Positions 52,427-63,880 of a stretch of DNA of 64,000 nucleotides are shown here, in pieces. A program made the position numbers and the translations under genes. Location: positions 23,791,817-23,855,816 of the forward strand of contig CM037879.1 of NCBI GenBank assembly GCA_021292165.1, given 5' to 3'. Below the pieces are notes generated by a model. That model saw only the letters and a program-made list of their open reading frames with translations. It made no database searches and was not told the origin of the DNA. Numbering within the stretch: position 1 is the stretch's first letter; every line of letters starts with the position of its first letter. This stretch comes from Shinisaurus crocodilurus. Its lineage: Eukaryota > Chordata > Lepidosauria > Squamata > Shinisauridae.

Positions 52427-53510
52427 ATCATAGAATCATAGAAAAGTAGAGTTGGAAGGGGCCTACAAGGCCATCGTGTCCAACCCCCTGCTCAATGCAG
52501 GAATCTAGGTCAAAGCATCTCTGACAGATGTCTGTCCAGCTGCACCTTGAATGCCTCCAGAGTGGGAGAGCCCACAACCTCCCTAGGTAGTTGATTCCAT
52601 TGTCTTATTGCTCTGACAGTCAGGAAATTTTTCCTGATGTTTAGGTGGAATCTAGGTTCCTGTAACTTGAGCCCATTATTCCGTGTCCTGCAAACTGGGA
52701 TGAATGAGAAGAGATCTTTGCCCTCCTCTGTGTGACATCCCTTCAAATACTGGAAGAGTGCGATCATATCTCCCCTCAGTCTCCTCTTCTGAAGGCTAAA
52801 CATGCCCAGTTCTTTCAGTCTCTCCTCATAGGGCCTTGTTTCCAGTCCCTTTATCATCCTTGTTGCCCTCCTCTGAACCCTCTCCAGTTTGTCTATGTCC
52901 TTCTTAAAGTGAGGTGCCCAGAACTGGACGCAGTACTCAAGATGAGGCCTAACCAGTGCCGAGTAAAGGGGAATTATCACTTCCCGCGATTTGGAAGCTA
53001 TACTTCTATTAATACAGCCCAAAATTGCATTTGCCTTCTTTGCAGCCACATCGCATTGCTGGCTCATATTCAGTTTGTGATCTACCACAATTCCAAGATC
53101 CTTCTCACTTGTAGTATTGTTGAGCCAAGTGTCCCCCATTCTGTAACTCTGCATTTGGTTTCCTCTCCCTAGGTGCAGCACTTGGCATTTATCCCTATTA
53201 AATTTCATTCTGTTGTTTTCGGCCCAGCGCTCCAGCCTATCGAGGTCACTTTGAATTTTGTTTCTGTCTTCCAGAGTATTAGCTGTTCCACCCAACTTTG
53301 TGTCATCTGCAAATTTGATAAGCATTCCCTGTACCTCCTCATCCAAGTCATTAATAAAAATGTTGAAGAGCACCGGGCCCAGGACCGAGCCCTGTGGTAC
53401 CCCGCTCGTTACCTCTCCCCAGTTTGAGAAGGAACCATTGATAAGCACTCTTTGAGTCCGATTCTTTAGCCAATTGTGGATCCACCTGATAGTTGTTCCA
53501 TCTAGTCAGA
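52427..53510 (-). mobile_element. CR1 LINE, 5'-truncated, copy 2
   Basis: Minus-strand 3' tail complement AATCATAGAATCATAGAA at 52427-52444. The RT and C-terminal part of ORF2 follow up to about 53510. Longer than copy 1 and includes the RT active site. Confidence 0.94.
52510..53448 (-). pseudogene. CR1 ORF2 remnant, 312 codons open
   Basis: Contains SGVPQGSVLGPVLFNIFIND (residues 15-34), the RT active site FADDTKLGG (residues 46-54), NRMKFNRDKCQVLHLG, DLGIVVDHKLNMSQQCD and the C-terminal LVRPHLEYCVQFWAPHFKK and ERVQRRATRMIKGLE blocks. The endonuclease and N-terminal RT fingers are missing, and the start Met is internal to the original ORF2. It could not replicate on its own. An unbroken frame suggests a fairly young insertion. 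Confidence 0.93.
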
Positions 53511-54300
53511 TTGACCCCTCCTCCCACACACACAGAAAAGATGATAATAAGAGGAGAAATAACGACTCAGACACAATTGTAGGGTACAAATTGCGGTAAA
53601 AGTAATGGGCCACATTTATTGAATCATCAACTGGAGATCTACGAAGGGAAAAAGTGCGGGTACTAATTACACTGGCTATCAGCCGGTCACCACTGCTATA
53701 GGGCGAAACATCCAGCAAGGAGGGTGACGGTGGCATCCAAGTCATCCCCTCCCTGCTAAACACCACACGGTGCTGGAAGGTCTTTCCTGCAGTCAGCCTC
53801 GACCAGACCGTGAGGTACTGGTAGGTGAAGTAGGAAGGCCTCAGAGACGGCCTTATCTCCACAGTCCCGAGCCATGAGGCAGTCGGCGGAAGGAGCCTCG
53901 GGCGCGCCTCTCACCTGAAAGGTGCCATAGGATGATCACCGAGCCCCCAAAACTGCCTAATCCCGCACTTAACCGCCAATGTGACCAAATTGAAAATGCC
54001 ACTAAGCACCCAAACCCTGAAATACAGTGTAGAGTAGGCGAAACACGAACATTGCCCCCGGGCCAATTAGGACAATGAACCAAAATTCCTACTCGGCCCC
54101 TGGAAACAGGCGACCAGTGAAACCTACACTGCAAACAGGGATGGGAGGGAGGGAGGGAGCTGCGTTCGAAAGGAGCCAGGGGGAGAGGCGTGCGAGCCTA
54201 ATAACGGCTCTACCATCCCGCCCCTTCTGCTCTCTGATTGGTAGCTCAAATGTCGGACCATTGTGGTCTGACTTGTCCCCTCCCCCGCGCACAAATTGTT
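53511..54300. other. GC-rich segment of unknown nature
   Basis: Many CpGs around 53860-54300, several short minus-strand frames without domains, and a minus-strand AATAAA (complement TTTATT at 53617-53622). Could be the 3' portion of an unrecognised retroelement or unique DNA. Confidence 0.35.
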
Positions 54301-54365
54301 CCCCCCGCCACAGCTACACGTGGGGGGAGGTGCATTTTGTAAATTTGCCTTTTTGTGATTATTTA

Positions 54366-54422
54366 TTCAATCAATCAATCAATCAATCTCTCTCGCTCGC
54401 TCGCTGTGTGTGTGTGTGTGTC

Positions 54423-54465
<43 letters not shown>
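54366..54465. repeat. (CAAT)n, (CTCG)n and (TG)n compound microsatellite
   Basis: AATCAATC run to 54387, CTCGCTCGCTCG, then TG run 54403-54465 with one CACTG break. Confidence 0.95.
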
Positions 54466-54466
<1 letters not shown>

Positions 54467-54479
54467 CATTTTATAGCCT

Positions 54480-55149
54480 GTGTGGGCCAATTAAATCTAC
54501 CTGAATAGAAGATTGAAACTTGCCAGGGAAGATAAGTGTGTGAAACACCAGAGTATGAAAAGGCTAATTGCTTTTCTGAAACGGGGAGTCATGCTTTGTG
54601 CAAAAATCAACTCCAGTTTGAAGTGGAGCATGGTACTTTGTGATCACACTTCTCTGTTCTGCTCTGTTCCTCATGTTGACAGAGCTATAAAGAGCTGTGC
54701 TCCCAGAGCAGCCTAGGGTTTTTCTAACTAGGTTCTGTGGAGTTCACCACAACATGGCAACTTTGGAACTAATTTCAGTTCTTTGTGAACAGATGCTGCA
54801 ACGGCAAATCCCACTAGAGCTGTCAATGGTCCTGGAACTGATCCAGCTGGTGCTGTGACTAAACTGGGATCAGCTGGAGTGTCTTTAGACCAAGCGTGTC
54901 TCTCCTTAATATTTCTACACTCTCGTTAACTTTTTGCAACTGTGGCTTTGTACTTAATGAGGAATTTTGACGTTGGGTGAAGGCTCGCTGGTTTATTTGT
55001 CCTTTAAAAGCCCTTCGTGGCTTTGGAATTTCAGACTTTGTTGCCATGGCAAGCCACCATTCTTCTAATAGTCAACATGGTTGCCTGAGTGCCTATCAGT
55101 TTGGAAGGAAAATGGGGCCACCCAAAAATAAGATGATGGTTTCTACATA
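54480..55149. other. stretch without recognised gene
   Basis: Nothing recognised. Confidence 0.4.
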
Positions 55150-55413
55150 CAGTCATACCTTGGATTGAGAGCATAATTTGTTCAGGAACCGTGCTTGTAA
55201 TCCAAAACACTCTTATATCAAAGTGAGTCTCTGGCAGGCATGAGCGGGGCCGATTTCGGCCCGCTATGCCCGCTCGAGGCAAGCGGTTACATCCCTACAC
55301 TACTTGTATTGCAAGACGTCGCTTGTTTATCAAGTCAAAATTTATTTTAAAAATTTGCTTGTCTTGCAAAAAACGCTCTCAGACCAAGTTACTTGCAATC
55401 CAAGGTATTTCTG
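55150..55413 (-). mobile_element. Tigger/mariner-like MITE, copy 2
   Basis: CAGTCATACCTTGGATTG and CAATCCAAGGTATTTCTG ends with TA on both sides (55148-55149, 55414-55415). Interior CGTGCTTGTAATCC, TATTGCAAGACGTCGCTTG and TCTTGCAAAAAACGCTCTC is the reverse of 32488-32741. About 70 bp near 55205-55300 is unlike copy 1. Confidence 0.85.
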
Positions 55414-55517
55414 TACTTGAGGGGCTCCCTAAATACCCAGAAGTATATCAGTTTATAAATAAACAATGTTGTTTATAAAACCAGAATATCCTGACAAGAA
55501 CCTGTGAGCTTCTAGAT

Positions 55518-55577
55518 CAGTGTTCTCCAACCTTGGGTCCTCAGATGTTTTTGGCCTACAACTCCCAGCATGCCCCA
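55518..55577. mobile_element. family A hAT MITE, half copy
   Basis: CAGTGTTCTCCAACCTTGGG then TCCTCAGATGTTTTTGGCC matches 7917 up to GCATGCCCCAG, where the palindrome centre would be. The second arm is absent. Confidence 0.7.
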
Positions 55578-55916
55578 GAGCCTGTATGAGAATTTAAAAA
55601 TTAATACTTTTTCCTCACTCTGTCCAACAGCGGTGTTGCCAAATGTGAAAATGAGGCAGAAGTTCTACAGATTCCCTTTATCACAGACAATCCTTGCACA
55701 ATGTGCATTTGCCTGGACCCACCCCCGCCCTCAACATCCCCGTGCCCATCCTTACCTGTCAAGAAGGAGGACGCCAGAGCCATGGGGGGGTCCAAGGTGG
55801 TGCAGCAAGAGCAGGCGGCGAAGGTTAGCCCGGGGAAGCGGAGCAGCTGAGCAACCGCTCAGCCAAATCTACTGAAAAGTTGATACTATTCATTTCCATG
55901 GGGCTTACTTCCACGT

Positions 55917-56049
55917 AAATACGCTGAGGTTTGCCAATTGACTTTTATTTCATAATGGGCATAGGGCTGGAGGGAGGGAGGGCTCAAGTGGGGGGGGCGC
56001 TAAATATCTGATCTTGCCTAGGGCACCAAACTGCCTTGCACCGGCCCTG
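55917..56049 (-). mobile_element. family B hAT, terminal fragment (copy 5)
   Basis: CATAATGGGCATAGGGCTGG, GGCGCTAAATATCTGATC, TTGCCTAGGGCACCAAACTG and CTTGCACCGGCCCTG are the reverse complement of the left end of 3075-4183. No opposite end or TSD found. Confidence 0.8.
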
Positions 56050-57258
56050 ATAGGGAGGGGACAATCTCCCCCCCCCCCTTACGGCCCCGCGCACACCCTC
56101 AAAATCTGCTCCAGAAAATAGGGGACCCTCCAGAGCAGATTTGGAGAGGGCGGGAGGGCTTGGGGGTGGGGGGGGGCAAAGAGCAGGCAAAAGCCACATT
56201 GTACAAGCAGAAGTCCATTTGCACAATGTTGGATTCCACCCATTCTGTTGCTTCTGAATAACTGTTAATACATTTTTAGTTGTTTCAAATATTAGCATAA
56301 CTTTCTTGAACTGTGCCAGTCATCTGTGCTAACTTGCAACTCCCTGTGCTTTTTGTCTCTAAAACTTACTTCCTCTGGGAGATCCTCATTTTCTTCGTGG
56401 GACAGGCACACTTTTTTCAAATATCTCTCCACATAGGACCTGCTAGAACTAATATGAGGTTGTAAACAAGACATTTGCTCAAATTATTTTTTATTTGTTA
56501 CGGCAACCCACATGGCCTGGCCTGCTTTCTCCTCCACTTTTCTCTTTCCTAGTGGGGGAAAGTGCAAAGGGGGAACAAAGACTCCAGCAGAGAACTGCTG
56601 GTCCAGTTCTTTGATTGTGTTGTAAAATCTTTCCGAAACAAGAATTGTGGCATCCCCCCCCCCCAGATTTAGTGTTGAAAATAATAGTTCAGGAATGAGT
56701 GTTTCTTTTGTGGAGGCATATGAAAAGATTCATGTGGCATTTCAGTATGCACCTCACGCACTGAGATCAAATGGATCTCGGCAGGCGGCTTGCTTCTTGC
56801 TTTTTAAAAGTGTTTTGCTGCATAGGGGAAGTAGCAGGTGCCCAGCCAATTCCTGTGGTTATTTCCTGTTATTGTGGCTACTCTTGGCCCACTGTAGACT
56901 TGATGGGGCCATGATTCATGTCTCTGCCCCATTGACATATAAAGCAGGGAGGAAGTCTTACTTGAACAGTAAAAGGAGCTCATAAGAGAAGGGTGCTGAA
57001 CTTCCTTCCTCCCCCATATCTTCACTCCCAGGTATTCAGTCAATCTTGGCAGTTTTCTCCCTTCCTGGCTCCAATACTGGAAGTGAGCTGAGAACCAAGA
57101 AAAGCGGCCGCAGCAGTAGACTGCAGGCAGGTAAGACAGGGGAGGGGTGAGATTCAGTGCCCCTTGTAATGGGGAGCTTAACTATTATGTTGCTATTCCA
57201 ACCATAGGTGGTGCTGTGTCCAAACTGAGGCAAACAGCTCTGCTGCTCTTCTAGATTG
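56050..57258. other. stretch without recognised gene
   Basis: G and C runs near 56068 and 56164. No domain in the 112-codon frame at 56647. No repeat boundary. Confidence 0.4.
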
Positions 57259-57266
57259 TCCTAAGC

Positions 57267-58174
57267 CAGTGATGGCGAACCTTTTTGAGCCCAAGTGCCC
57301 AAACTGCAACACAAAACCAACTTATTTATTTCAAAGTGCCAACATTGCAATTAAACCTGAATACCGAGGTTTTAGTTTTAGAAAAACAACTCATACAGTT
57401 GTCCGAACTAATTAACATCTTTTGTCTTAAAAGAAAAACACAATAACAGAGCTTTCAATGATACAAACAGTTTTTTGTTGGAAAAAAAATCAACTCAAAA
57501 AATTATTATAGTACTACATTATACACATAGCCTGAAGGGAATTTATACAAACTTTTAAAATAATTAGGCACATGTATTTTTGGATAAGGGATTCTCAACT
57601 TATGCCAGACTGAAATTGTATGGGGCAAGCTTTACCCCGGGTCCTTTCCCTGCTTCTACAGGTGTCGGATTAGTAAAAGTAAAAGTCAACCTGTACTAGG
57701 ATGAGCAAGATAAACAAGAAAACTAAACGTGCTTAACACATTTTAAACACTTTATGTCTTGGACTGCAAACACTGCATTAGGTAAAAGTTTGCATTGGGC
57801 ATGCTTTTGCACAATTAATGTGATTTTTGCTATTGCATGCATGCTGATAATTTGTCAAACCTTAGCTCATACTCCGTTAGTTTGAGAGCAACACATGCAG
57901 CACTCAGGTCAACTGTTAGGGCTTTACATCCAAGCCATGCTCTGTGCATCATTCTTCAATATCTTTTAAATGTGATAACAATGTAGAAAAGAATTCTGTA
58001 ACAGGAATTCTAGAATAAAATCATTCTGTTCCACACTGTGAGAAAGAACAAGATCATTAGTGTTTTGCAGAAGGGGACAGTCTTTTCGTGATCTGGTGAC
58101 CAATGGCTTGAGTGCCCACAGAGAGGTCCCTGAGTGCCAGCTGTGGCACCTGTGCCATAGGTTCGCCATCACTG
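57267..58174 (-). mobile_element. hAT element L copy 2 (908 bp, no minisatellite)
   Basis: CAGTGATGGCGAACCTTTTT and ATAGGTTCGCCATCACTG ends; exact TSD TCCTAAGC (57259-57266, 58175-58182). Reverse orientation to 37700-39960, sharing GAGCCCAAGTGCCC, AAAGTGCCAACATTGCAATT and ATACACATAGCCTGA. Interior includes CATGCTTTTGCACAATTAATG. No transposase frame. Confidence 0.95.
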
Positions 58175-58290
58175 TCCTAAGCACTAGCAGTTCTTGTCCT
58201 GTTCAGCGTCCATTTTGGCCTGGCATCTTTTCAGGGTGGGGGACGACGACACACAGATGTCAGCGTGTCAGAGGTCTAAGCCTTAAAACA

Positions 58291-58652
58291 GGGGTTCTCA
58301 ACCGGGGGGGAATTCCTCCTCCGGGGGGGGATTTTAGGGTTTCGGGGGGGAGAATTGGGACCACAGACTCAAACTGTTGGAATACTGATCTTTCTACAAA
58401 TTACAATTCTACAGATTGTACATAATCTACAGGACATCATACCTTATTGTATGGCACAGATTAAATTAAAAATAAAGATAAACATTTCACTTGTTATCTG
58501 TGGAAATATTCCATTTATAGTCATTATACATTATATGCATATTATCTGGAATGCAATCTTTGAGCCAGACAATCTTGGAAAGGGGGGGAATGACATTCTG
58601 ACATATGGTGAAAAGGGTGTCTCATGAGGCAAAAAAAGGTTGAGAACCACTG
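58291..58652. mobile_element. hAT element N (362 bp)
   Basis: CAGGGGTTCTCAACC and GGTTGAGAACCACTG ends; exact TSD CCTTAAAA (58283-58290, 58653-58660). Interior has G-rich blocks and an AT-rich core. Ends match the CAGNGGTTCTCAAMC type of Buster/SPIN-like hATs. Confidence 0.94.
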
Positions 58653-58660
58653 CCTTAAAA

Positions 58661-59564
58661 CTTGCAAGGATTGTTTGCTAAGGCAAAGTGTTCAGCTCCA
58701 GGAAGCTTCAACTTTGATAGCTGCAAATGTCCAGATTGGAAGGAAAGTTTTCCTCATTTTTTCACAGGGCAACAGAGCACCGCAAGGAGACTGGAGAAGT
58801 GCCAGTTAGCTCCCTCTTTTAGGTAATGGGAACGGAAGCTGATCATAGCTTGAAACCCCTCGACTTTACTGAGGAGAATCATGAGGTGCTGCGATCAACA
58901 CAGAAGCCCTCGTCAGGTGTTCAAGTCTCACGCAACGAGAGGGACAGTGACGAAAAGCCATTGGCCTCTCCTCCTCTGCCATGTCCCCTGTCACTGGCTT
59001 CATCAGCTTCTACTCTGAAGGGAACTTCTGTAGTGGTGAGCCTTCTCCACCCATATTGGTTCCTTGCTGCAGAGGTAGTGCCCCCAACATGTGGAGGGTG
59101 ATGAAGCTGATGGTGTTGACATGGCAGAGGGTGCGGGGCTAGACAGCATACCCCTGCTCTCCCTCCCCCCCTGATTGGAATCATGGGAGGGGGGAACTCC
59201 TGAATAGTGTTTTTTATTCCTAGGTGAAATGTGGTTTATAAGAGGGCCTGTTTCCCCCAGAGGATTTAAAACCCTGAGGAGTCAGTAGAATCTTTGGCGA
59301 GAGGCCTGTATGAGAGGGAAGATTTTGGAATGGGGAGGGGAAAGAAAGAGCATATTAGGGACAGAGTAAGGATAGGCATCTTGGACAAAGGACTTTCAGA
59401 CAGGCTGCAAATGCTTAACCCGGCTGAAAATGGCCTCCCATGATTCTCCACCCTATTTGTGGGTGGCGAAATTAGGAAAGGAGTTTCACTGAATATTCGT
59501 TCAGGATAGGACAAATTCATGGAGGAGAAGGCTATCAATGGCTTCTAGTCCTGATGGCTCTATG
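58661..59564. other. stretch without recognised gene
   Basis: A 91-codon plus frame at 58826-59101 and an opposing minus frame show no domain. Nothing else recognised. Confidence 0.4.
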
Positions 59565-59742
59565 CTACCTCCAGTATCAGAGGCAGTAGTATGCCTGTGT
59601 ACTCCAGTTGCTGGGGAATATAAGTGGGAGGGTGCTGTTGGGATCCCATGGGCAGCTGGTTGGCCACTGTATAAGCAGAATGCTGGACTAGATGGACCCT
59701 TGGTCTGATCCAACATGGCTCTTCTTATGCTCTTATGTTCTC
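59565..59742 (+). mobile_element. SINE-like repeat X copy 5
   Basis: TACCTCCAGTATCAGAGGCA, CTGTGTACTCCAGTTGCTGG, GGCAGCTGGTTGGCCACTG and GAATGCTGGACTAGATGG, ending TCTTCTTATGCTCTTATG. Confidence 0.78.
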
Positions 59743-60759
59743 CGTCTTCTCTTCTCCATACCCAGTTCCTTCAAGCTCTCCTCATAGAACTGGTTCGTTG
59801 CTGCTACAGAAAATTCCCCTTTCCCAATGGGAAGCTTAATGCAAGTGTGTGAAGAGGCAAGTCTCTGAGTCAAACTACCTGTCACATTGAATGTGTCGCT
59901 GGGTGCTATTGTTTTTAAATTTTAGTTAATTGTAAGCACAGTAAGACTGATTTTCATTGGGACTGCAACGTGTGGGGAGATTTAAGCCTTCCCTCCTGAG
60001 CCATGATGCTGATGAAAATTGTCTCCCCCATACTGCAATTAGCCTTAGGGGGGGAAAGCTCTCATTGGTGCCAGACGTGTCTACTCAGAAGTATTTTTGA
60101 AAAGGGATGGAGCAACTCTATGATCTATGAAATCTATGAAAATGTTGCGCTGTCCCTAGCTTGTTCAGTGAGACCCTAAATTTCAAAGTAAAGCTGAGAT
60201 TTGCTTATCCGAGGTTGTTGCCATTTTGAAACAGGACTCTGCAATCTTGTAATTAACACATACACATTGTTACCAATCCATATCCATTTAGGAGGATTAA
60301 TATCCCTAGTAATACCACTTTAAGACTGTTGGATGTGTGTCACTTTCATGTCAGTTTCACTGTCTGTCCAGAGATTTTCCTGAATGCAATGACCCAATCT
60401 AAAGCACAGAGCAGGGCAGGCACCCTATGTTAAAACCCATGTGGGTAAAAGAAACGCCATAATCCGCTGATAAATATTATAAACTGTTGGGGAAGCAACT
60501 GTGTCACTTCTCCATTTTGTTAGAGACCCTGAATGTTAAGTAGGGGCAGCAGCAATTATTGCGCGGAGCAATTTGATCTAGTGACTATATATAGCGTGAT
60601 GTGACATTTATCCCCCAGTCACTAGGAAGATAACTAATGTCACCCCTTATTATTGTGTGTCTTTGCTTGGGTGATCCCTTTTATTCCCTGTTAACATTTG
60701 GTATTGCCTCACAAAAGCAATAAGAGTACTGGCAGCCTGCCGATAATATAGCTTTAGCT
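59743..60759. other. stretch without recognised gene
   Basis: 59745-59800 has CTTCAAGCTCTCCTCATAG, a decayed CR1-like phrase. Otherwise nothing recognised. Confidence 0.4.
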
Positions 60760-62044
60760 TCAGCAGCTCTGCCGTGTGGTGGTGAGGGTGGTGAAGGAGA
60801 AGTCCTTTTCCACCTACACTTCCGCTGCATCTCCACAGTGTCATCCAGCAGAGCTGTTTTTGGTAGTGAAAGGGTTATTACAATCTCACCCTAGAGGAAA
60901 TTGTTCACACCTTCAACAGCTCACTGTGATAAATTTGCACCACACTTTGAAGATAAAATTGCTCGTATGCAGCCTGGCTTGGACTCCTCTATTAGTGTGG
61001 TTCCATTAACAAAGGTATCCAGGGCACCATCAGGTCCAGCTGTATTGGATGAGTTTCAGTTGTTGAGGCATGAGGATGCAGACAAGGTGCTTGGATGAGT
61101 TTCACCAACCACTTGTATGCTCGACCCTTAACCATCTTGGCTTGTTACATCTACGGGGGGGGGGGATGACCAGTTGGGTCCAGGAGGTTGTAAATTCTTC
61201 CTTGCGAGAGGGGGTGGTATCAGTGTCTTTAAATGGTTACCTGAGAGAGCGCCTCTTCCCATAGCAACCTACCTGGTCACTGAGGTCATCAGCTGGCCTG
61301 CTCCTGGTGGTTCTTCCTGGACCTTTGGCCCGATTAGAGTCCACCAGGAGAAGAACCTTCAGTGTGGTGGTGCCTCCATTTCTGTGGAACTCCTTGCCTC
61401 TGGAGGTCAGGCAGGCTCTGACTTTGTGCTGCTTTCGGCGCCTGCTGAAGACCTCCCTCTTCCGGGAAGCCTTCTCTGCTCTCCAACCACCACTGTCATT
61501 GTTACTTTGCTTTCAATATATTGTTTTTGTTTCTTTTATCCATTTTTTGTCCCTTTACTGTTCACTGCTCCGGAATCTACTCAGATATGGAGCGGTATAC
61601 AAATACTGTTGTTGTTGTTGTTGAGGAGGAGGAGGAGGAGGAGGAGGAGGAGGAGGAGGAGGCAGTAATCATGCCACTCCTGAAGAAACCTAACCTGGAC
61701 CCAGAAGTGGAGGACAATTATAGGCCAGCTGCTAACATCCCTTTCTCGGGCGAGGTGCTCGAGCATGTGGTTGCTGATCACCTCCAGGATGAAGCTGATT
61801 TTCTAGATCCATTTCAATCTGATTTTAGGACAGTGATGATGATCTTTGCTGAGAAAGAGTCAAGGGGAGTGCGACCCTTTTAGTTCTCTTGAACTTCTTA
61901 GCAGTTTTTGATACTATTGACCATATTATCCTTCCAGAGAGGCTACCTGGGTTGGGAGAGGGTCCAGAGAGGGTACTGTGTTATAGTCAGTCCATACCTA
62001 CTTGGATGGTCACTTCCAGTAGGTGGTTCTGGGGGAGTATTGCT
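60760..62044 (+). mobile_element. L2 LINE ORF2 remnant with an L2 inserted in it
   Basis: Frame-broken order: FAPHFEDKIARMQPGLDSSI, PSGPAVLDEFQLL, WVQEVVNSSLREGVVSVSL; [insertion]; EAVIMPLLKKPNLDPEVEDN, LDPFQSDF, then a decayed FDTIDHIILPERL. This is the region upstream of, and at the start of, the L2 RT domain. Ends at a Sauria SINE at 62049. Confidence 0.82.
61234..61658 (+). mobile_element. 5'-truncated L2 3' end nested inside L2
   Basis: Encodes RRRTFSVVVPPFLWNSLPLE, then VRQALTLCCFRRLLKT, followed by a 3' UTR with GGAGCGGTATACAAATACTG, a (GTT)n tail and (GAG)n to 61660. Without it the host frame runs SL-(K)-EAVIMPLLKKP, as in the L2 at 44510. Confidence 0.75.
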
Positions 62045-62048
62045 CTGT

Positions 62049-62225
62049 TTATTTATTTTATTTATTTATTAGATTTATACCCTGCCTTTTTTCCTGCAAG
62101 GAACCCAAGGTGGCTTACATTATCCTCATCCTCCTCTCCATTTTATCCTCACAACAACCCTGTGAGGTAGGTTAGGCTGAGAGTCAGTGACTGGCCCAAA
62201 GTCACCCAGTGAGTTTCATGGCCGA
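62049..62225 (-). mobile_element. Sauria/ACA-type SINE, truncated
   Basis: (TTTA)n tail, TTATACCCTGCCTTTTTTCC, GCAAGGAACCCAAGGTGGCT, CAACCCTGTGAGGTAGGTTA and CACCCAGTGAGTTTCATGG. The head is lost at the join with the MITE fragment at 62232. Confidence 0.88.
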
Positions 62226-62231
62226 GCTGAA

Positions 62232-62306
62232 TGCTGGCTGGGGTATGCTGGGAATTGTAGGCCTTTTTTCCTGTCTAAACATGCATAGGATTGCATCCTT
62301 AAGCTA
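62232..62306. mobile_element. Harbinger-like hairpin MITE fragment
   Basis: GGCTGGGGTATGCTGGGAAT and GTCTAAACATGCATAGGATT match the right half of 27526-27652. Confidence 0.6.
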
Positions 62307-63417
62307 AAATATGCTGGTATTTTGGGCCCATCCCTTTGGCCTTCATCCCTGCTCACCATTGCAATGCTGCCCCCGAGATCTTCTCTGAAATGGAATTCGG
62401 ACCTCAGGCTAAAAGAGGTCCAACCCCTGTGATCCGGTCGGTTCATGACAAAGATAAAATTTGAACTAGGGATTATTATTTTTTAATGGCTCATTCTTTT
62501 AGCCACTGCACTACTTTTCAAAGGAATACCATCCGCATGTATCCATTCTCTTTTGCAGCCTGTTTCATCATCTACCATGCATTTCGTGGTATCTTTTGAC
62601 CCTTTTCTGACAAAGCCTACTTTGCTGCGCCTGTATACTTTGTACCAAGTATTATACCGTTCCTTTGATTATTGGCATTCTAATCAGCTTCTAATTCTAA
62701 TATGGCAATTAGAATCATCCTACACTCAGTTTCGCCAACTTAGCTCTTGAGCTGCTATTTTTTGTGAATAATCACTCATGAATTTTACTTAAAATGCCTG
62801 CCTTCTGCATGCCCCTGTTTCAGCAGGATTCTGTCAAGTTCAGTTTCTTTGTAGTAGCTGTTACCTCTGTTATATCAACTAGTGAAGTGGGGATTCTCCC
62901 AGACCCATTACATTATTATTCCATCATTATTTTATGCATTGGGCTCTTCTCAGGTTGAGTTCCAGCAAGAAAGGGGTTGTTGTTTTTAATATTTGTACCT
63001 GATTCTGTGCATGTGCAGAGAGAGAAATGGAGAGAGAGAGAGAGAGCGACTACCATTAGAAAATATGTTCCTTTGTTGCGTGGGTGGGGGATGTTTTGTT
63101 TTGTTTTCTATCCATAACTAAATTCAGTAGGTGAGATTTCCATGCTTTATTCATGTATTTATTCTATTTTTAATCTGCCCAATAACGCATTTTCTGGGCA
63201 TTTTACAAAAAACTAAAAGAATAAAATAAAATACAAAACAACAAACAGCACAGGAATACACACACGCACACACACACACACACGCACACACACACACACA
63301 TATATATATGTATATAAACAGCCATAAAAATTAAACTCTAAAATGCCTGGGAGAATGCCTGGCACTGAAAAGATAACAATGGAAGCACCAGGCAAGTATC
63401 CTTGGGGATTTTATTTA
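62307..63417. other. stretch with (GA)n and (CA)n, no gene
   Basis: (GA)n near 63019-63047 and (CA)n with (TA)n at 63258-63317. No exon or further repeat recognised. Confidence 0.45.
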
Positions 63418-63641
63418 TTTATTTATTTATTAAATTTATACCCCGCCTTTTTTCCTGCAAGGAACCCAAGGCGGCTTACATTATCCTCCTCCTTCTCTCC
63501 ATTTTATCCTCACAACAACCCTGTGAGGTAGGTTAGGCTGGGAGTCAGTGACTGGCCCAAAGTCACCCAGTGAGTTTCATGGTCGAGTGGGGAATAGAAC
63601 CCGGATCTCCCGAGTCCCAGTCCAACACTCTCACCACGAAG
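63418..63641 (-). mobile_element. Sauria/ACA-type SINE, near full length
   Basis: (TTTA)n tail through TACCCCGCCTTTTTTCCTGC to GAATAGAACCCGGATCTCCC (B-box complement) and GTCCAACACTCTCACCACG. Only the first bases of the tRNA-like head are lost. Confidence 0.9.
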
Positions 63642-63880
63642 CAGGGCACCACAACCAAGAAGGCCCTGTTTCTTGTAGCCACCTGCGTAATTTCCTTCAG
63701 TGGGGCAATAGCTTGTAGCTAATGTAAACAACATTTCTATTCTGTTGGGGGCACCCAGAGGAGGGTTTCCAAAGATGATGTAAAGGTCTGAGCATATGGG
63801 AGGAGAGAAGACGTTCTTTTAGATATTCTGGCCCCAAGCCATTTAGGGCTTTAAAGGTCAAAACCAACACTTAAGGATGT
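63642..63880 (+). repeat. dispersed repeat M, copy 2
   Basis: AAGAAGGCCCTGTTTCTTGT, TGTTGGGGGCACCCAGAGGA and CTGGCCCCAAGCCATTTAGG then GCTTTAAAGGTCAAAACC match copy 1 in order. Confidence 0.5.
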
